The translations under genes were made by a program, and so were the position numbers. A stretch of 21,078 nt of DNA, from contig CALAMC010000060.1 in assembly GCA_937925655.1 (NCBI GenBank), positions 1-21,078 of the forward strand, read 5' to 3'. This document shows positions 15,013 to 21,078 of this stretch, one piece after another (within the stretch, counting starts at the first letter, position 1; the number at the start of each line of letters is the position of its first letter). The notes below the pieces were generated by a model. The model made no database searches. It saw only the letters and a list, made by a program, of their open reading frames with translations, and had not been told where the DNA came from. Source of the stretch: an uncultured candidate division Zixibacteria bacterium (GTDB lineage Bacteria > Zixibacteria > MSB-5A5 > GN15 > PGXB01).

Positions 15013-15777
15013 ATGAAACATGTAATTGCCGCATTCATAATGCTGGTTATGGTACCACCTGTTTATGCCGGTAATCAGGTGACGACATCGTTTCACGGAA
15101 TCACATTCGTAACTCCTCCCGGCTGGACAGTGGAATCGATCGACGAAGACCAGATAATGGTCCGAACCGACTTGCCTGATCGACCGGAAATATCGATACG
15201 CCGTTTCATTCTTGCCGAAAGCAAACAGATTAAATCCCATGATGAAATGATTGCCGCCGTCAAAGGCCTGTTCTCTGAACTGGGAATAACATCGGAAACC
15301 GATATTGCCCTCGAATACAATAATAGTAAAGCGGTCATGTTCAATACGGCCTGCCATGTCCGGACCGCCGCTGACGATAAATCATATTTTTTCATGACCA
15401 AGGGTCTATTCTGCAACGACCACCGGCATGGACAAACACTGTATTTGCTGGAATATAAAGACGCGGCGGCGCCGGATGCACCGTTGGCCGCAGAACTTGA
15501 ACGGCTGTTCGAATCGGCGCTGATTACGGAAACGGCCCTGGATGATATCTATCCGTCGGACGTCGGGCTGAATTACTTATACGTTATTGTTTTAATCGGG
15601 CTGGCCGCCTTTTTCTTCGCCAGAAATCGCCGTATACAAAATTCCCGAAATCCGCTGGGAAGAAGCTCCGAGCATTTCTGGCGTTGTCCCAAATGCCGCA
15701 TGATAAATCACAACGATAAAGCGCAATGCCGTCGTTGCGGCAGCCTCCGTCCCGAACCGCAAAATATCAAGCAGTAA
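15013..15777 (+). CDS. Exported/membrane protein with C-terminal RanBP2-type zinc finger
   Basis: A signal peptide (1-19, cut near VYA|GN) is followed by an external domain of ~165 residues. That domain starts TSFHGITFVTPPGWTVESID, a fold-opening seen in PsbP/DUF1795-like lipid- or stress-related proteins (weak similarity). One transmembrane helix follows (YLYVIVLIGLAAFFFARNRR, 188-207). The cytoplasmic tail holds W223-x-C225-x2-C228-x3-N232-x6-C239-x2-C242, the full RanBP2-type zinc-finger pattern, near the C-terminus. The function is unknown. The ATG lacks a ribosome site; a TATATT lies four bases upstream (15003-15008), so the message might be nearly leaderless. The gap to the BlaI-type gene is 43 bases and holds a weak hairpin (14971-14990). 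Its TAA abuts the epimerase TGA of the converging operon with no space between. Confidence 0.75.
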   Translation: MKHVIAAFIMLVMVPPVYAGNQVTTSFHGITFVTPPGWTVESIDEDQIMVRTDLPDRPEISIRRFILAESKQIKSHDEMIAAVKGLFSELGITSETDIALEYNNSKAVMFNTACHVRTAADDKSYFFMTKGLFCNDHRHGQTLYLLEYKDAAAPDAPLAAELERLFESALITETALDDIYPSDVGLNYLYVIVLIGLAAFFFARNRRIQNSRNPLGRSSEHFWRCPKCRMINHNDKAQCRRCGSLRPEPQNIKQ

Positions 15778-16173
15778 TCACTCTTCCATGAGTTCGATGA
15801 GAACACCGGCCGTGGACGACGGGTGCAGAAAGGCTATTTTCTTTCCGCCGGCTCCGACACGGGGTGTTTGGTCTATCAGACGATAACCCTTTTGCTTCAA
15901 GTCTTCGAGTTTTGCCTCGATATCCTTGACCAAAAAAGCCAGATGGTGAATCCCCGGGCCGCGTTTGTCCAGAAACTTCTTTATCGGGCCGCCATCGTCG
16001 GTCGGCATCAAGAGCTCAATCGCTCCGCCGCTTTCGAGCTGGAAAAAAAGCGCTGTGATCTTCTGATCCGGAACGTCGGCCGTATGGTCCGGGCCGGCCG
16101 ACAGTACTTCTGAAAATACTTTCGCCGCGCCGTCCAGATTATCCACGGCAATACCGATATGCGCCAGTTTCAT
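15778..16173 (-). CDS. mce: Methylmalonyl-CoA epimerase
   Basis: A 131-residue vicinal-oxygen-chelate protein that interconverts (S)- and (R)-methylmalonyl-CoA, linking the carboxylase product to the mutase. The N-terminal half begins KLAHIGIAVDNLDGA with metal ligand H5 and includes GGAIELLMP (49-57). The C-terminal half has GPGIHHLAFLVKDIEA (72-87) with the His ligand at 76/77 and ends GVLIELMEE with E127. Length and motif order are typical of the family. The ATG directly follows the TAA of the lipoprotein gene, with GGGGGC upstream, so it is the last gene of the operon. No terminator lies beyond it because the opposite gene ends on the adjacent base. Confidence 0.93.
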   Translation of the reverse strand: MKLAHIGIAVDNLDGAAKVFSEVLSAGPDHTADVPDQKITALFFQLESGGAIELLMPTDDGGPIKKFLDKRGPGIHHLAFLVKDIEAKLEDLKQKGYRLIDQTPRVGAGGKKIAFLHPSSTAGVLIELMEE

Positions 16174-16683
16174 TTAATTGCCCCCGGAATCATCATACTC
16201 CTCGGCCTCCCGTTCCCCGGCCTTGAAGGCTTCGTATTCGGCCTGAAGCTTGTAATACGACAGAGATGGCTTTATCCAGCGACCGCCCTCGCGATACATC
16301 CGTACCGGATAACCCTGCGTCGTCTCTCCCCCGGACCGAAGTTCATATTGAATCCGGATATAGGCAATGGCCGTGTCGGCCGTTATGCTGACACTGTCAA
16401 CCGTGATGGCTTTCATGGTGTCGTACTGATAAACCATTATCTGCTCGAATGTATAATACTCGTTGAGCGAATGTTCCACCTTATAGTATTCGTGCTCGTG
16501 TTCATAAAGCACGGTTTTATCGCCTTCACGCATACGCTCGAAAAACTCGATTATATCGTGCCGGACCTGTTCTTCATCCGAACCCGCCACGAAACCACGG
16601 GAAGATTTCGCCGAATCCTTTTGAGCACACGCGATCATCAATACCGCGATGGCCGCAACGCCAAACAAGTAATTAACTTTCAT
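16174..16683 (-). CDS. Small lipoprotein inside the methylmalonyl-CoA operon
   Basis: A 169-residue protein from ATG 16681-16683; an upstream GTG at 16690-16692 would add three residues but leaves the GGGGTGAG site inside the gene. The hydrophobic N-terminus MKVNYLFGVAAIAVLMIAC ends at C19, a plausible lipobox, so the product is probably a lipid-anchored envelope protein. The rest (~EEQVRHDIIEFFERMREGD..., YPVRMYREGGRWIKPSLSYYKLQ) has the pattern of an NTF2/SnoaL-like small alpha+beta fold, often lipoprotein-borne (weak call). It overlaps the mutase gene by 11 bases and touches the epimerase gene, so it is fully embedded in a metabolic operon although exported. Why is unknown. The C-terminus is acidic (EREAEEYDDSGGN). 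Confidence 0.75.
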   Translation of the reverse strand: MKVNYLFGVAAIAVLMIACAQKDSAKSSRGFVAGSDEEQVRHDIIEFFERMREGDKTVLYEHEHEYYKVEHSLNEYYTFEQIMVYQYDTMKAITVDSVSITADTAIAYIRIQYELRSGGETTQGYPVRMYREGGRWIKPSLSYYKLQAEYEAFKAGEREAEEYDDSGGN

Positions 16684-18238
16684 GATACTCACCCCAGATT
16701 TTCCTCAAACGATCGGAGATTTCTCCGACCGTGGCATATTTTTCTACGGCCGTTATTACCGCCGGGACAATGTTGTCCGTTCCGCGGCCGGCCCGCTCCA
16801 GTTCACCCAAGGCCTTTATAACCATATCATTATTTCGTTCCTGTTTCAATCTTTTCAATTTCTCGATCTGGATTCTTTCCAGATCGGGGTCCACCCTTAA
16901 TATATCTGTCGGACCGGTTGGATCGGAAATAAATTTATTCACGCCAACGATAACCGTCTCCCCGTTTTCTATCATCTTTTGATATTTATACGCCGATTTG
17001 GCGATTTCATCCTTGAAATACCCCGATTCGACACATTTGATCGCCCCGCCCCGCTTGTCGATTTCAACCATGAGCGTGATAATTTTTGATTCCAGCTGGT
17101 CTGTCAAATATTCTACCAGATATGACCCGCCCAGCGGGTCGGCCGAGTCGGCCACGCCCGATTCAAAGGCCAGCACCTGCTGGGTGCGCAAAGCGATTTC
17201 GGCCGATTTTTCGGTCGGCAAAGCCAACGCTTCATCGTACGAATTGGTATGCAGCGACTGCGTCCCGCCCAAAATCGCCGCCAGCGCCTGCATGGCGGTG
17301 CGAACAATATTGTTTTCCGGCTGCTGGGCGGTCAAAGTCGAGCCGCCCGTTTGCGTATGAAATCGCAATAGCAAAGAACGTTCTGATTTGGCATGATACT
17401 CATTCTTGAGAATTTTGGCCCAGATACGCCGCGCGGCCCGAAACTTGGCCGTTTCTTCAAAAATATTACTGTGAGCCGCGAAGAAAAACGACAACCGGGG
17501 CGCGAAGTCATCTATGTCGAGTCCCGCAGACAAGGCCCTTTCGACGTAGGCCTTGGCATCGGAAAGCGTAAAGGCTATCTCCTGCGCGGCGGTCGAGCCG
17601 GCTTCACGGATATGATATCCCGATATGGAAATCGTATTGAATTTCGGCAGATGGTCCTTGGCATAGGCGAAAATATCGGTGATGATGCGCATTGACGGTT
17701 CCGGTGGAAATATATAGGTCTTGCGGGCGATAAATTCCTTGAGAATGTCATTTTGTATGGTGCCCGATATTTTTTCCGGTGCCACCCCCTGCTTTTTGGC
17801 CACCGCAATATACATCGCCAGTAAAATAACGGCCGTGGAATTGATGGTCATCGACGTGGAAACTTCACCCAGAGGAATTTTGTCGAATAGTGTTTCCATA
17901 TCGGCCAATGAATCTATCGCCACGCCGGTCCGGCCGACTTCGCCGCGTGCCATAGGGTGGTCGCTGTCATAGCCGATTTGCGTGGCCAGATCGAAGGCCA
18001 CCGAAAGTCCGGTCTGACCTTTCTCCAGTAGATAGCGGAAACGACGATTGGTCTCCTCGGCCGTCCCGAAACCGGCATACTGCCGCATCGTCCAGAGCCG
18101 TCCTCGGTACATATCAGGATAGATGCCTCGCGTGTATGGATATTGTCCCGGACGACCGGGGTCCGAACCATGCGATACGGCGTCATCGGCAACAATCGGT
18201 ATCTTTATACCCGACGTCGTTTCTTTGGAATCATTCAC
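16673..18238 (-). CDS. Methylmalonyl-CoA mutase, catalytic (large) subunit
   Basis: A 521-residue catalytic TIM barrel that rearranges (R)-methylmalonyl-CoA to succinyl-CoA with adenosylcobalamin. Family blocks are YPYTRGIYPDMYRGRLWTMRQYAGFGTAEETN (33-64), TGLSVAFDLATQIGYDSDHP (76-95) and GTIQNDILKEFIARKTYIFPPEPSMRII (159-186). Y44, R172 and H209 correspond to the Tyr, Arg and His that select methylmalonyl-CoA; isobutyryl-CoA mutases carry other residues at the first two. The cobalamin-binding domain is absent, as in two-subunit archaeal-type enzymes, so a separate ~140-residue partner must be encoded elsewhere. The N-terminus is about 30 residues shorter than is common. The start is a GTG directly after the carrier-protein TAG, and no closer alternative exists before M43. 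The 3' end carries the ribosome site of the lipoprotein gene. Confidence 0.95.
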   Translation of the reverse strand: MNDSKETTSGIKIPIVADDAVSHGSDPGRPGQYPYTRGIYPDMYRGRLWTMRQYAGFGTAEETNRRFRYLLEKGQTGLSVAFDLATQIGYDSDHPMARGEVGRTGVAIDSLADMETLFDKIPLGEVSTSMTINSTAVILLAMYIAVAKKQGVAPEKISGTIQNDILKEFIARKTYIFPPEPSMRIITDIFAYAKDHLPKFNTISISGYHIREAGSTAAQEIAFTLSDAKAYVERALSAGLDIDDFAPRLSFFFAAHSNIFEETAKFRAARRIWAKILKNEYHAKSERSLLLRFHTQTGGSTLTAQQPENNIVRTAMQALAAILGGTQSLHTNSYDEALALPTEKSAEIALRTQQVLAFESGVADSADPLGGSYLVEYLTDQLESKIITLMVEIDKRGGAIKCVESGYFKDEIAKSAYKYQKMIENGETVIVGVNKFISDPTGPTDILRVDPDLERIQIEKLKRLKQERNNDMVIKALGELERAGRGTDNIVPAVITAVEKYATVGEISDRLRKIWGEYHES

Positions 18239-18754
18239 CTATTCCAGCTCCACCAGTTTGTCGTATCTTTCGACGGCCTGACCGGCCGTAACAAAAACCG
18301 TCCTGACAATCCCCGCCGCCGGGGCTTTTATCATGTTTTCCATTTTCATTGCTTCGATTATGATCAGCGTCTGGTCTTTTTTGACTTCATCTCCCGGCTT
18401 GACTTCGGTGGCCAGCACCAGGCCGGGCATCGGGGTTTTTATGAATTTATCCTTGACATTGCCCGACGCGCTGCCAGATTTCCTGCGCAATTCGGCCAAT
18501 CCGTATGCTTCTACCCGAACGTCATACTGTCGGCCCCCGATAAATACATTAAGCATTCCGCCCGCCGGACGAACAATGATTTCCTCCGGTGACGCGCCGA
18601 AACGCATGAGAAACCTCCCCCCGGCCAGTTTCTCCGCGATTATTTTATATTCCCCGGATTCATTAACCAGAAGATACTCATTACCGCTCGATTGGATTTT
18701 CAGGTCATGCTCTTTTTCGCCGACCGTGACGATGTATCTTTCCATTTCCGCCAT
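18239..18754 (-). CDS. Biotin carboxyl carrier protein of acyl-CoA carboxylase
   Basis: A 171-residue carrier. The biotinyl domain (~103-171) has FIKTPMPGLVLATEVKPGDEV and EAMKMEN (134-140), with K137 the biotinylated lysine between the two methionines. The N-terminal ~85 residues form the beta-rich segment found in propionyl-/methylcrotonyl-type carriers (RYIVTVGEKEHDL; GGRQYDVRVE) rather than the AccB of fatty acid synthesis. Biotin is carboxylated by the upstream biotin carboxylase and passed to a carboxyltransferase not present here. It starts 11 bases after the carboxylase gene, with AGGAAACAAGG upstream, and its TAG abuts the mutase GTG. The context points to propionyl-CoA carboxylation; pyruvate or oxaloacetate use cannot be excluded. 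Confidence 0.9.
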   Translation of the reverse strand: MAEMERYIVTVGEKEHDLKIQSSGNEYLLVNESGEYKIIAEKLAGGRFLMRFGASPEEIIVRPAGGMLNVFIGGRQYDVRVEAYGLAELRRKSGSASGNVKDKFIKTPMPGLVLATEVKPGDEVKKDQTLIIIEAMKMENMIKAPAAGIVRTVFVTAGQAVERYDKLVELE

Positions 18755-18765
18755 TGCCTTGTTTC

Positions 18766-20289
18766 CTACACCAGCCGTTTGACCCCTTCACGACGATAAT
18801 GCATCAGCCAGTTGCTTGATGGTGATCGCTTGTCGCGTGACATATCGAGCGCATGCTTATCGCGATTCATCACTTCATACACCAGCGCCGCCATGGCCGC
18901 CTTTTGCTCCAGCTCGCCGCGGTTTCCAATAAAAATTCGATCCGGAAATTCCCGATCGATAAAATCGGTGGCATACTTCCCCTGCTGGAACGATTCATTC
19001 TGCATCACCGCCAGCGCAAATTCGATAGTCGTGCATACTCCCGAAACGCGATATTCCTTGAGCGCCCGGATGGTTCGTTCGATGCCTTGCCGCCGGTTTT
19101 CGCCCCACACAACCAGCTTTGAAATAATCGGGTCATAATATATCGGTATTTCCGAATCCGCCACCACTCCGGCATCGAGGCGTACTCCCGGCCCGGTCGG
19201 CTCGCGATACTCATGCAATACCCCGGTCGAGGGCATAAAATTATTGGCGCTGTCTTCGGCATATATGCGGCACTCGATGGCATGACCGCGCCATTGCACG
19301 TCTTCCTGACGGTACGACAGCGGCCGCCCCTCGGCGATACGGAACATCTCGCGCACGATATCGATGCCGGTCACCATCTCGGTTACCGGGTGCTCCACCT
19401 GCAGGCGGGTGTTGACTTCGAGAAAATAGAAATTAAGCTTATCATCTACCAGAAATTCCACCGTCCCGGCCCCGACATAATGCGAAGCCTTCGCGATATC
19501 GACCGCGGCCCGGCCCATCCTATCGCGCAATTCCGGCGTCATAACCGGTGACGGTGACTCTTCGATAACTTTCTGGTGCCGCCGCTGCACCGAGCATTCC
19601 CGCTCACCCAGATGAATGACATGGCCATGGGTGTCGGCCAAAATTTGTATCTCGACATGGTGCGGCCGCTCGAAATACTTCTCGAAATAAACGCGCCCGT
19701 CGCCGAATGCCGACCCGGCCTCGCGTATGGCCGACTCGATCGATTCCACGATATTATCGCCCTCGCGGACGATACGCATGCCTTTACCGCCCCCGCCCGC
19801 CGCCGCCTTGACCAGTATCGGAAAACCGATGCCTTTTGCCTGTTCCGCGGCTTTGGGAATGTCCTTTATATCGAAATCAGTCCCCGGCCCGACCGGCAGT
19901 CCCGCCTTTATCGCCGTTTTACGGGCCTCCAGCTTGTCGCCCAAAAGTGCAATCGTCTCCGATTTGGGCCCGATAAATATTATTCCATTATTTTCGCATA
20001 ATTTTGCGAATGATGCATTCTCCGCCAGAAAACCATAGCCCGGATGCACCGCCTGGGCCCCGGATTGTTTGATGACCTCGACAATATTATTTTGATTTAG
20101 ATAGCTTTCTTTGGAAGGAGCCGGGCCGACACAATACGCTTCATCGGCCAGACGAACGTGCAGAGCCGTCCGGTCGCATTCGGAATAAATCGCAACCGAT
20201 TTAATCCCGGCGTCCTTGCACGCCCGGATGATTCTTACCGCAATCTCCCCCCGATTGGCAATGAGAATTTTGGTGATCTTATTATTCAT
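18766..20289 (-). CDS. Biotin carboxylase subunit of acyl-CoA (propionyl-CoA) carboxylase
   Basis: A 507-residue ATP-grasp enzyme that carboxylates biotin with ATP and bicarbonate. It begins KILIANRGEIAVRIIRACKDAG and has HPGYGFLAEN. The glycine-rich ATP loop KAAAGGGGKGM is at ~161-171, ERECSVQRRHQK at 229-240 and EVNTRLQVEHPVTE at 291-304, so the catalytic residues are intact. After the usual BC end (~FIDREFP) there are about 60 further residues, a length seen in acyl-CoA carboxylase alpha chains. I chose ATG 20287-20289; the longer TTG frame to 20310 would overlap the transposase stop and adds nothing conserved. No ribosome site precedes this ATG; see the promoter at 20297-20326. It opens the operon BC, BCCP, mutase, lipoprotein, epimerase. 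Confidence 0.93.
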   Translation of the reverse strand: MNNKITKILIANRGEIAVRIIRACKDAGIKSVAIYSECDRTALHVRLADEAYCVGPAPSKESYLNQNNIVEVIKQSGAQAVHPGYGFLAENASFAKLCENNGIIFIGPKSETIALLGDKLEARKTAIKAGLPVGPGTDFDIKDIPKAAEQAKGIGFPILVKAAAGGGGKGMRIVREGDNIVESIESAIREAGSAFGDGRVYFEKYFERPHHVEIQILADTHGHVIHLGERECSVQRRHQKVIEESPSPVMTPELRDRMGRAAVDIAKASHYVGAGTVEFLVDDKLNFYFLEVNTRLQVEHPVTEMVTGIDIVREMFRIAEGRPLSYRQEDVQWRGHAIECRIYAEDSANNFMPSTGVLHEYREPTGPGVRLDAGVVADSEIPIYYDPIISKLVVWGENRRQGIERTIRALKEYRVSGVCTTIEFALAVMQNESFQQGKYATDFIDREFPDRIFIGNRGELEQKAAMAALVYEVMNRDKHALDMSRDKRSPSSNWLMHYRREGVKRLV

Positions 20290-20296
20290 ATACAAA

Positions 20297-20326
20297 ATAA
20301 TACATGTCAAGCATTAATAATGTCAT
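20297..20326 (-). promoter_or_regulatory. Possible promoter giving a leaderless biotin carboxylase mRNA
   Basis: On the minus strand ATGACA (20321-20326), an 18-base spacer and TATTAT (20297-20302), each one mismatch from consensus. Transcription would start near 20290, the base before the ATG at 20289. That fits the lack of a ribosome site. The elements lie within the 3' end of the transposase gene. Confidence 0.35.
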
Positions 20327-20993
20327 TTTGAAAAGGTGCCCCGCCACTTGGGGTGGGTGGCCTCTCATCGTCATCATTATACGGTTCCCCGCCGCCCACA
20401 TGTTCTGAATTCCAATGAAGAAGAGGTTCCGAATTCTTATGAGCAATTGCGGTGGGACTATTCATATCAAATAAATCAATATCTATAATTCCATTTCTTG
20501 CACCAAAATAATGACTATAACTTGACCATGTCCAATCCTCCGGTTTGGCCGCCAATCCCCGAGTCACCGGATTATTATGACAATATTCAATCTTTGTTAT
20601 TATAGAATCATGATCACGGCAATTATGGTCAAAGCACCTTTTCTGCCAGAAAACAAAACGTTCTTCGTTTCTTCTTATAACCTTCAGTTCCTTTAAAATA
20701 CGATTGCTGGTGGTCCTGAAATAATTTAGTATCTCTCTGGCTGATAAGGATTTTAATTCACCGATAACTCGACCGATCAAGGTCCCCTCACAAGGATAGA
20801 TTAACAGGTGAACATGATTAGGCATTACAACGTATGCATAAAGTTTAAAACTATATTTCATTCTTAATTTATCAAGGGCCTTAACGAATATTAACTTCGC
20901 ATTATCATCAATCAGCAGTTTCATCCTGTTGTGGCAGGAAAATGTAATGAACCTGACGGTGTTCAAATCATCATAATGTCGTAATTCGGTCAT
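20307..20993 (-). CDS. REP-associated tyrosine transposase (RAYT, Y1/HUH family)
   Basis: A 228-residue Y1_Tnp protein. FITFSCHNR (15-23) is the family's first strand, AYVVMPNHVHLLIYP (53-67) contains the HUH metal-binding pair H60/H62, and KIEYCHNNPVTRGL (134-147) holds the catalytic Y137, followed by PEDWTWSSYSHY. All catalytic residues are present, so it may be active. RAYTs are single-copy domesticated relatives of IS200/IS605 transposases thought to move REP palindromes. Residues ~178-228 (…GGGEPYNDDDERPPTPSGGAPFQND) are low-complexity and partly encoded by the palindrome at 20339-20353, so the gene seems to run into a repeat. The DNA is clearly richer in A+T than its neighbours, a sign of separate origin. 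The ribosome site is weak (CAGAGT directly before the ATG). Confidence 0.9.
   Translation of the reverse strand: MTELRHYDDLNTVRFITFSCHNRMKLLIDDNAKLIFVKALDKLRMKYSFKLYAYVVMPNHVHLLIYPCEGTLIGRVIGELKSLSAREILNYFRTTSNRILKELKVIRRNEERFVFWQKRCFDHNCRDHDSIITKIEYCHNNPVTRGLAAKPEDWTWSSYSHYFGARNGIIDIDLFDMNSPTAIAHKNSEPLLHWNSEHVGGGEPYNDDDERPPTPSGGAPFQNDIINA
20339..20353. repeat. CCCC-N7-GGGG palindrome at the 3' side of the transposase gene
   Basis: CCCC-GCCACTT-GGGG, inside the last codons of the transposase gene. It resembles the palindrome on the other side (21012-21026): both fit CCCC-R-CC-R-C-WW-GGGG. Flanking REP-like units are typical for RAYT genes. Confidence 0.5.
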
Positions 20994-21011
20994 ACTCTGA
21001 TTTTAACCCTC

Positions 21012-21026
21012 CCCCACCGCAAGGGG
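21012..21026. repeat. CCCC-N7-GGGG palindrome at the 5' side of the transposase gene
   Basis: CCCC-ACCGCAA-GGGG, 19 bases upstream of the transposase start. Its core CCCACCGC equals the left arm of the palindrome at 12333-12352. Confidence 0.5.
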
Positions 21027-21027
21027 C

Positions 21028-21068
21028 TTGTTGAATAACCCCTCTTTTCATGGTTAATTTATCAACAA
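21028..21068. repeat. Imperfect inverted repeat at window edge
   Basis: TTGTTGA (21028-21034) and TCAACAA (21062-21068) form outer arms, with further partial pairing (ATAACC against GGTTAAT). A TTTTT run follows at 21074-21078. It could be the end of a mobile unit or a plus-strand terminator for a gene outside the window; the edge prevents a decision. Confidence 0.3.
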
Positions 21069-21078
21069 CTCCGTTTTT

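Noticed and set aside
20276..20310. TTGACA-N18-AATAAT promoter on the minus strand
   Set aside because: The -10 element falls on codons 2-4 of the biotin carboxylase, so transcription would start inside the gene. The ATGACA/TATTAT pair fits better.
1..21078. tRNA or rRNA genes
   Set aside because: I saw no cloverleaf with a GTTC loop and CCA end, and no rRNA-like conserved blocks on either strand.

Overview
The window (about 21 kb, moderately GC-rich, 19 protein-coding genes, no rRNA or tRNA seen) looks like chromosomal DNA of a Gram-negative-type bacterium. Supporting signs are Sec signal peptides, a lipoprotein, type IV prepilins, a sigma-54 activator and a methylmalonyl-CoA operon with separate small subunits. 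The combination of DUF2723 membrane protein, DUF169, HDOD and RAYT genes would fit an uncultured FCB-group lineage such as Zixibacteria; that placement is inference from gene content only.

Left block (15-8881, all minus strand, read right to left): a DUF2723 polytopic membrane protein with C-terminal TPRs, a GT4-type glycosyltransferase, an exported protein carrying about 13 copies of a D-x-x-G-N-D-x-Y motif with a 26-27-residue period, an exported HEAT-repeat protein, a YprB-like RNase H-fold exonuclease with TPRs, and an HDOD protein with a degenerate histidine-kinase helix. The repeat, HEAT and YprB-like genes overlap by 14 and 11 bases, so they are probably translated together.

Pilin block (9222-11993, minus strand): an NtrC/PilR-type sigma-54-dependent response regulator followed by two divergent type IV prepilin genes. 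Each pilin gene is a self-contained cassette of sigma-54 (-24/-12) promoter, ribosome binding site, prepilin and intrinsic terminator. The promoter of the first-listed pilin matches TGGCAC-N5-TTGC exactly and has a perfect inverted repeat about 110-145 bases upstream that could be the activator's binding site.

Middle block (11994-12621): about 630 bases without a convincing gene but full of palindromes, including a 126-bp MITE-like unit with terminal inverted repeats. A near-consensus sigma-70 promoter then starts a plus-strand operon: DUF169 protein, uroporphyrinogen-decarboxylase-like methyltransferase, a 54-residue two-helix membrane protein, a BlaI/MecI-type repressor and, slightly separated, a membrane protein with a RanBP2-type zinc finger.

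Right block (15778-20289, minus strand): biotin carboxylase, biotin carrier protein, methylmalonyl-CoA mutase catalytic subunit, a small lipoprotein and methylmalonyl-CoA epimerase. Together these cover the ATP-dependent half of propionyl-CoA carboxylation, epimerisation and mutation to succinyl-CoA. The carboxyltransferase and the B12-binding mutase subunit are not in the window. Upstream lies an AT-richer REP-associated tyrosine transposase (RAYT) gene bracketed by CCCC-N7-GGGG palindromes.
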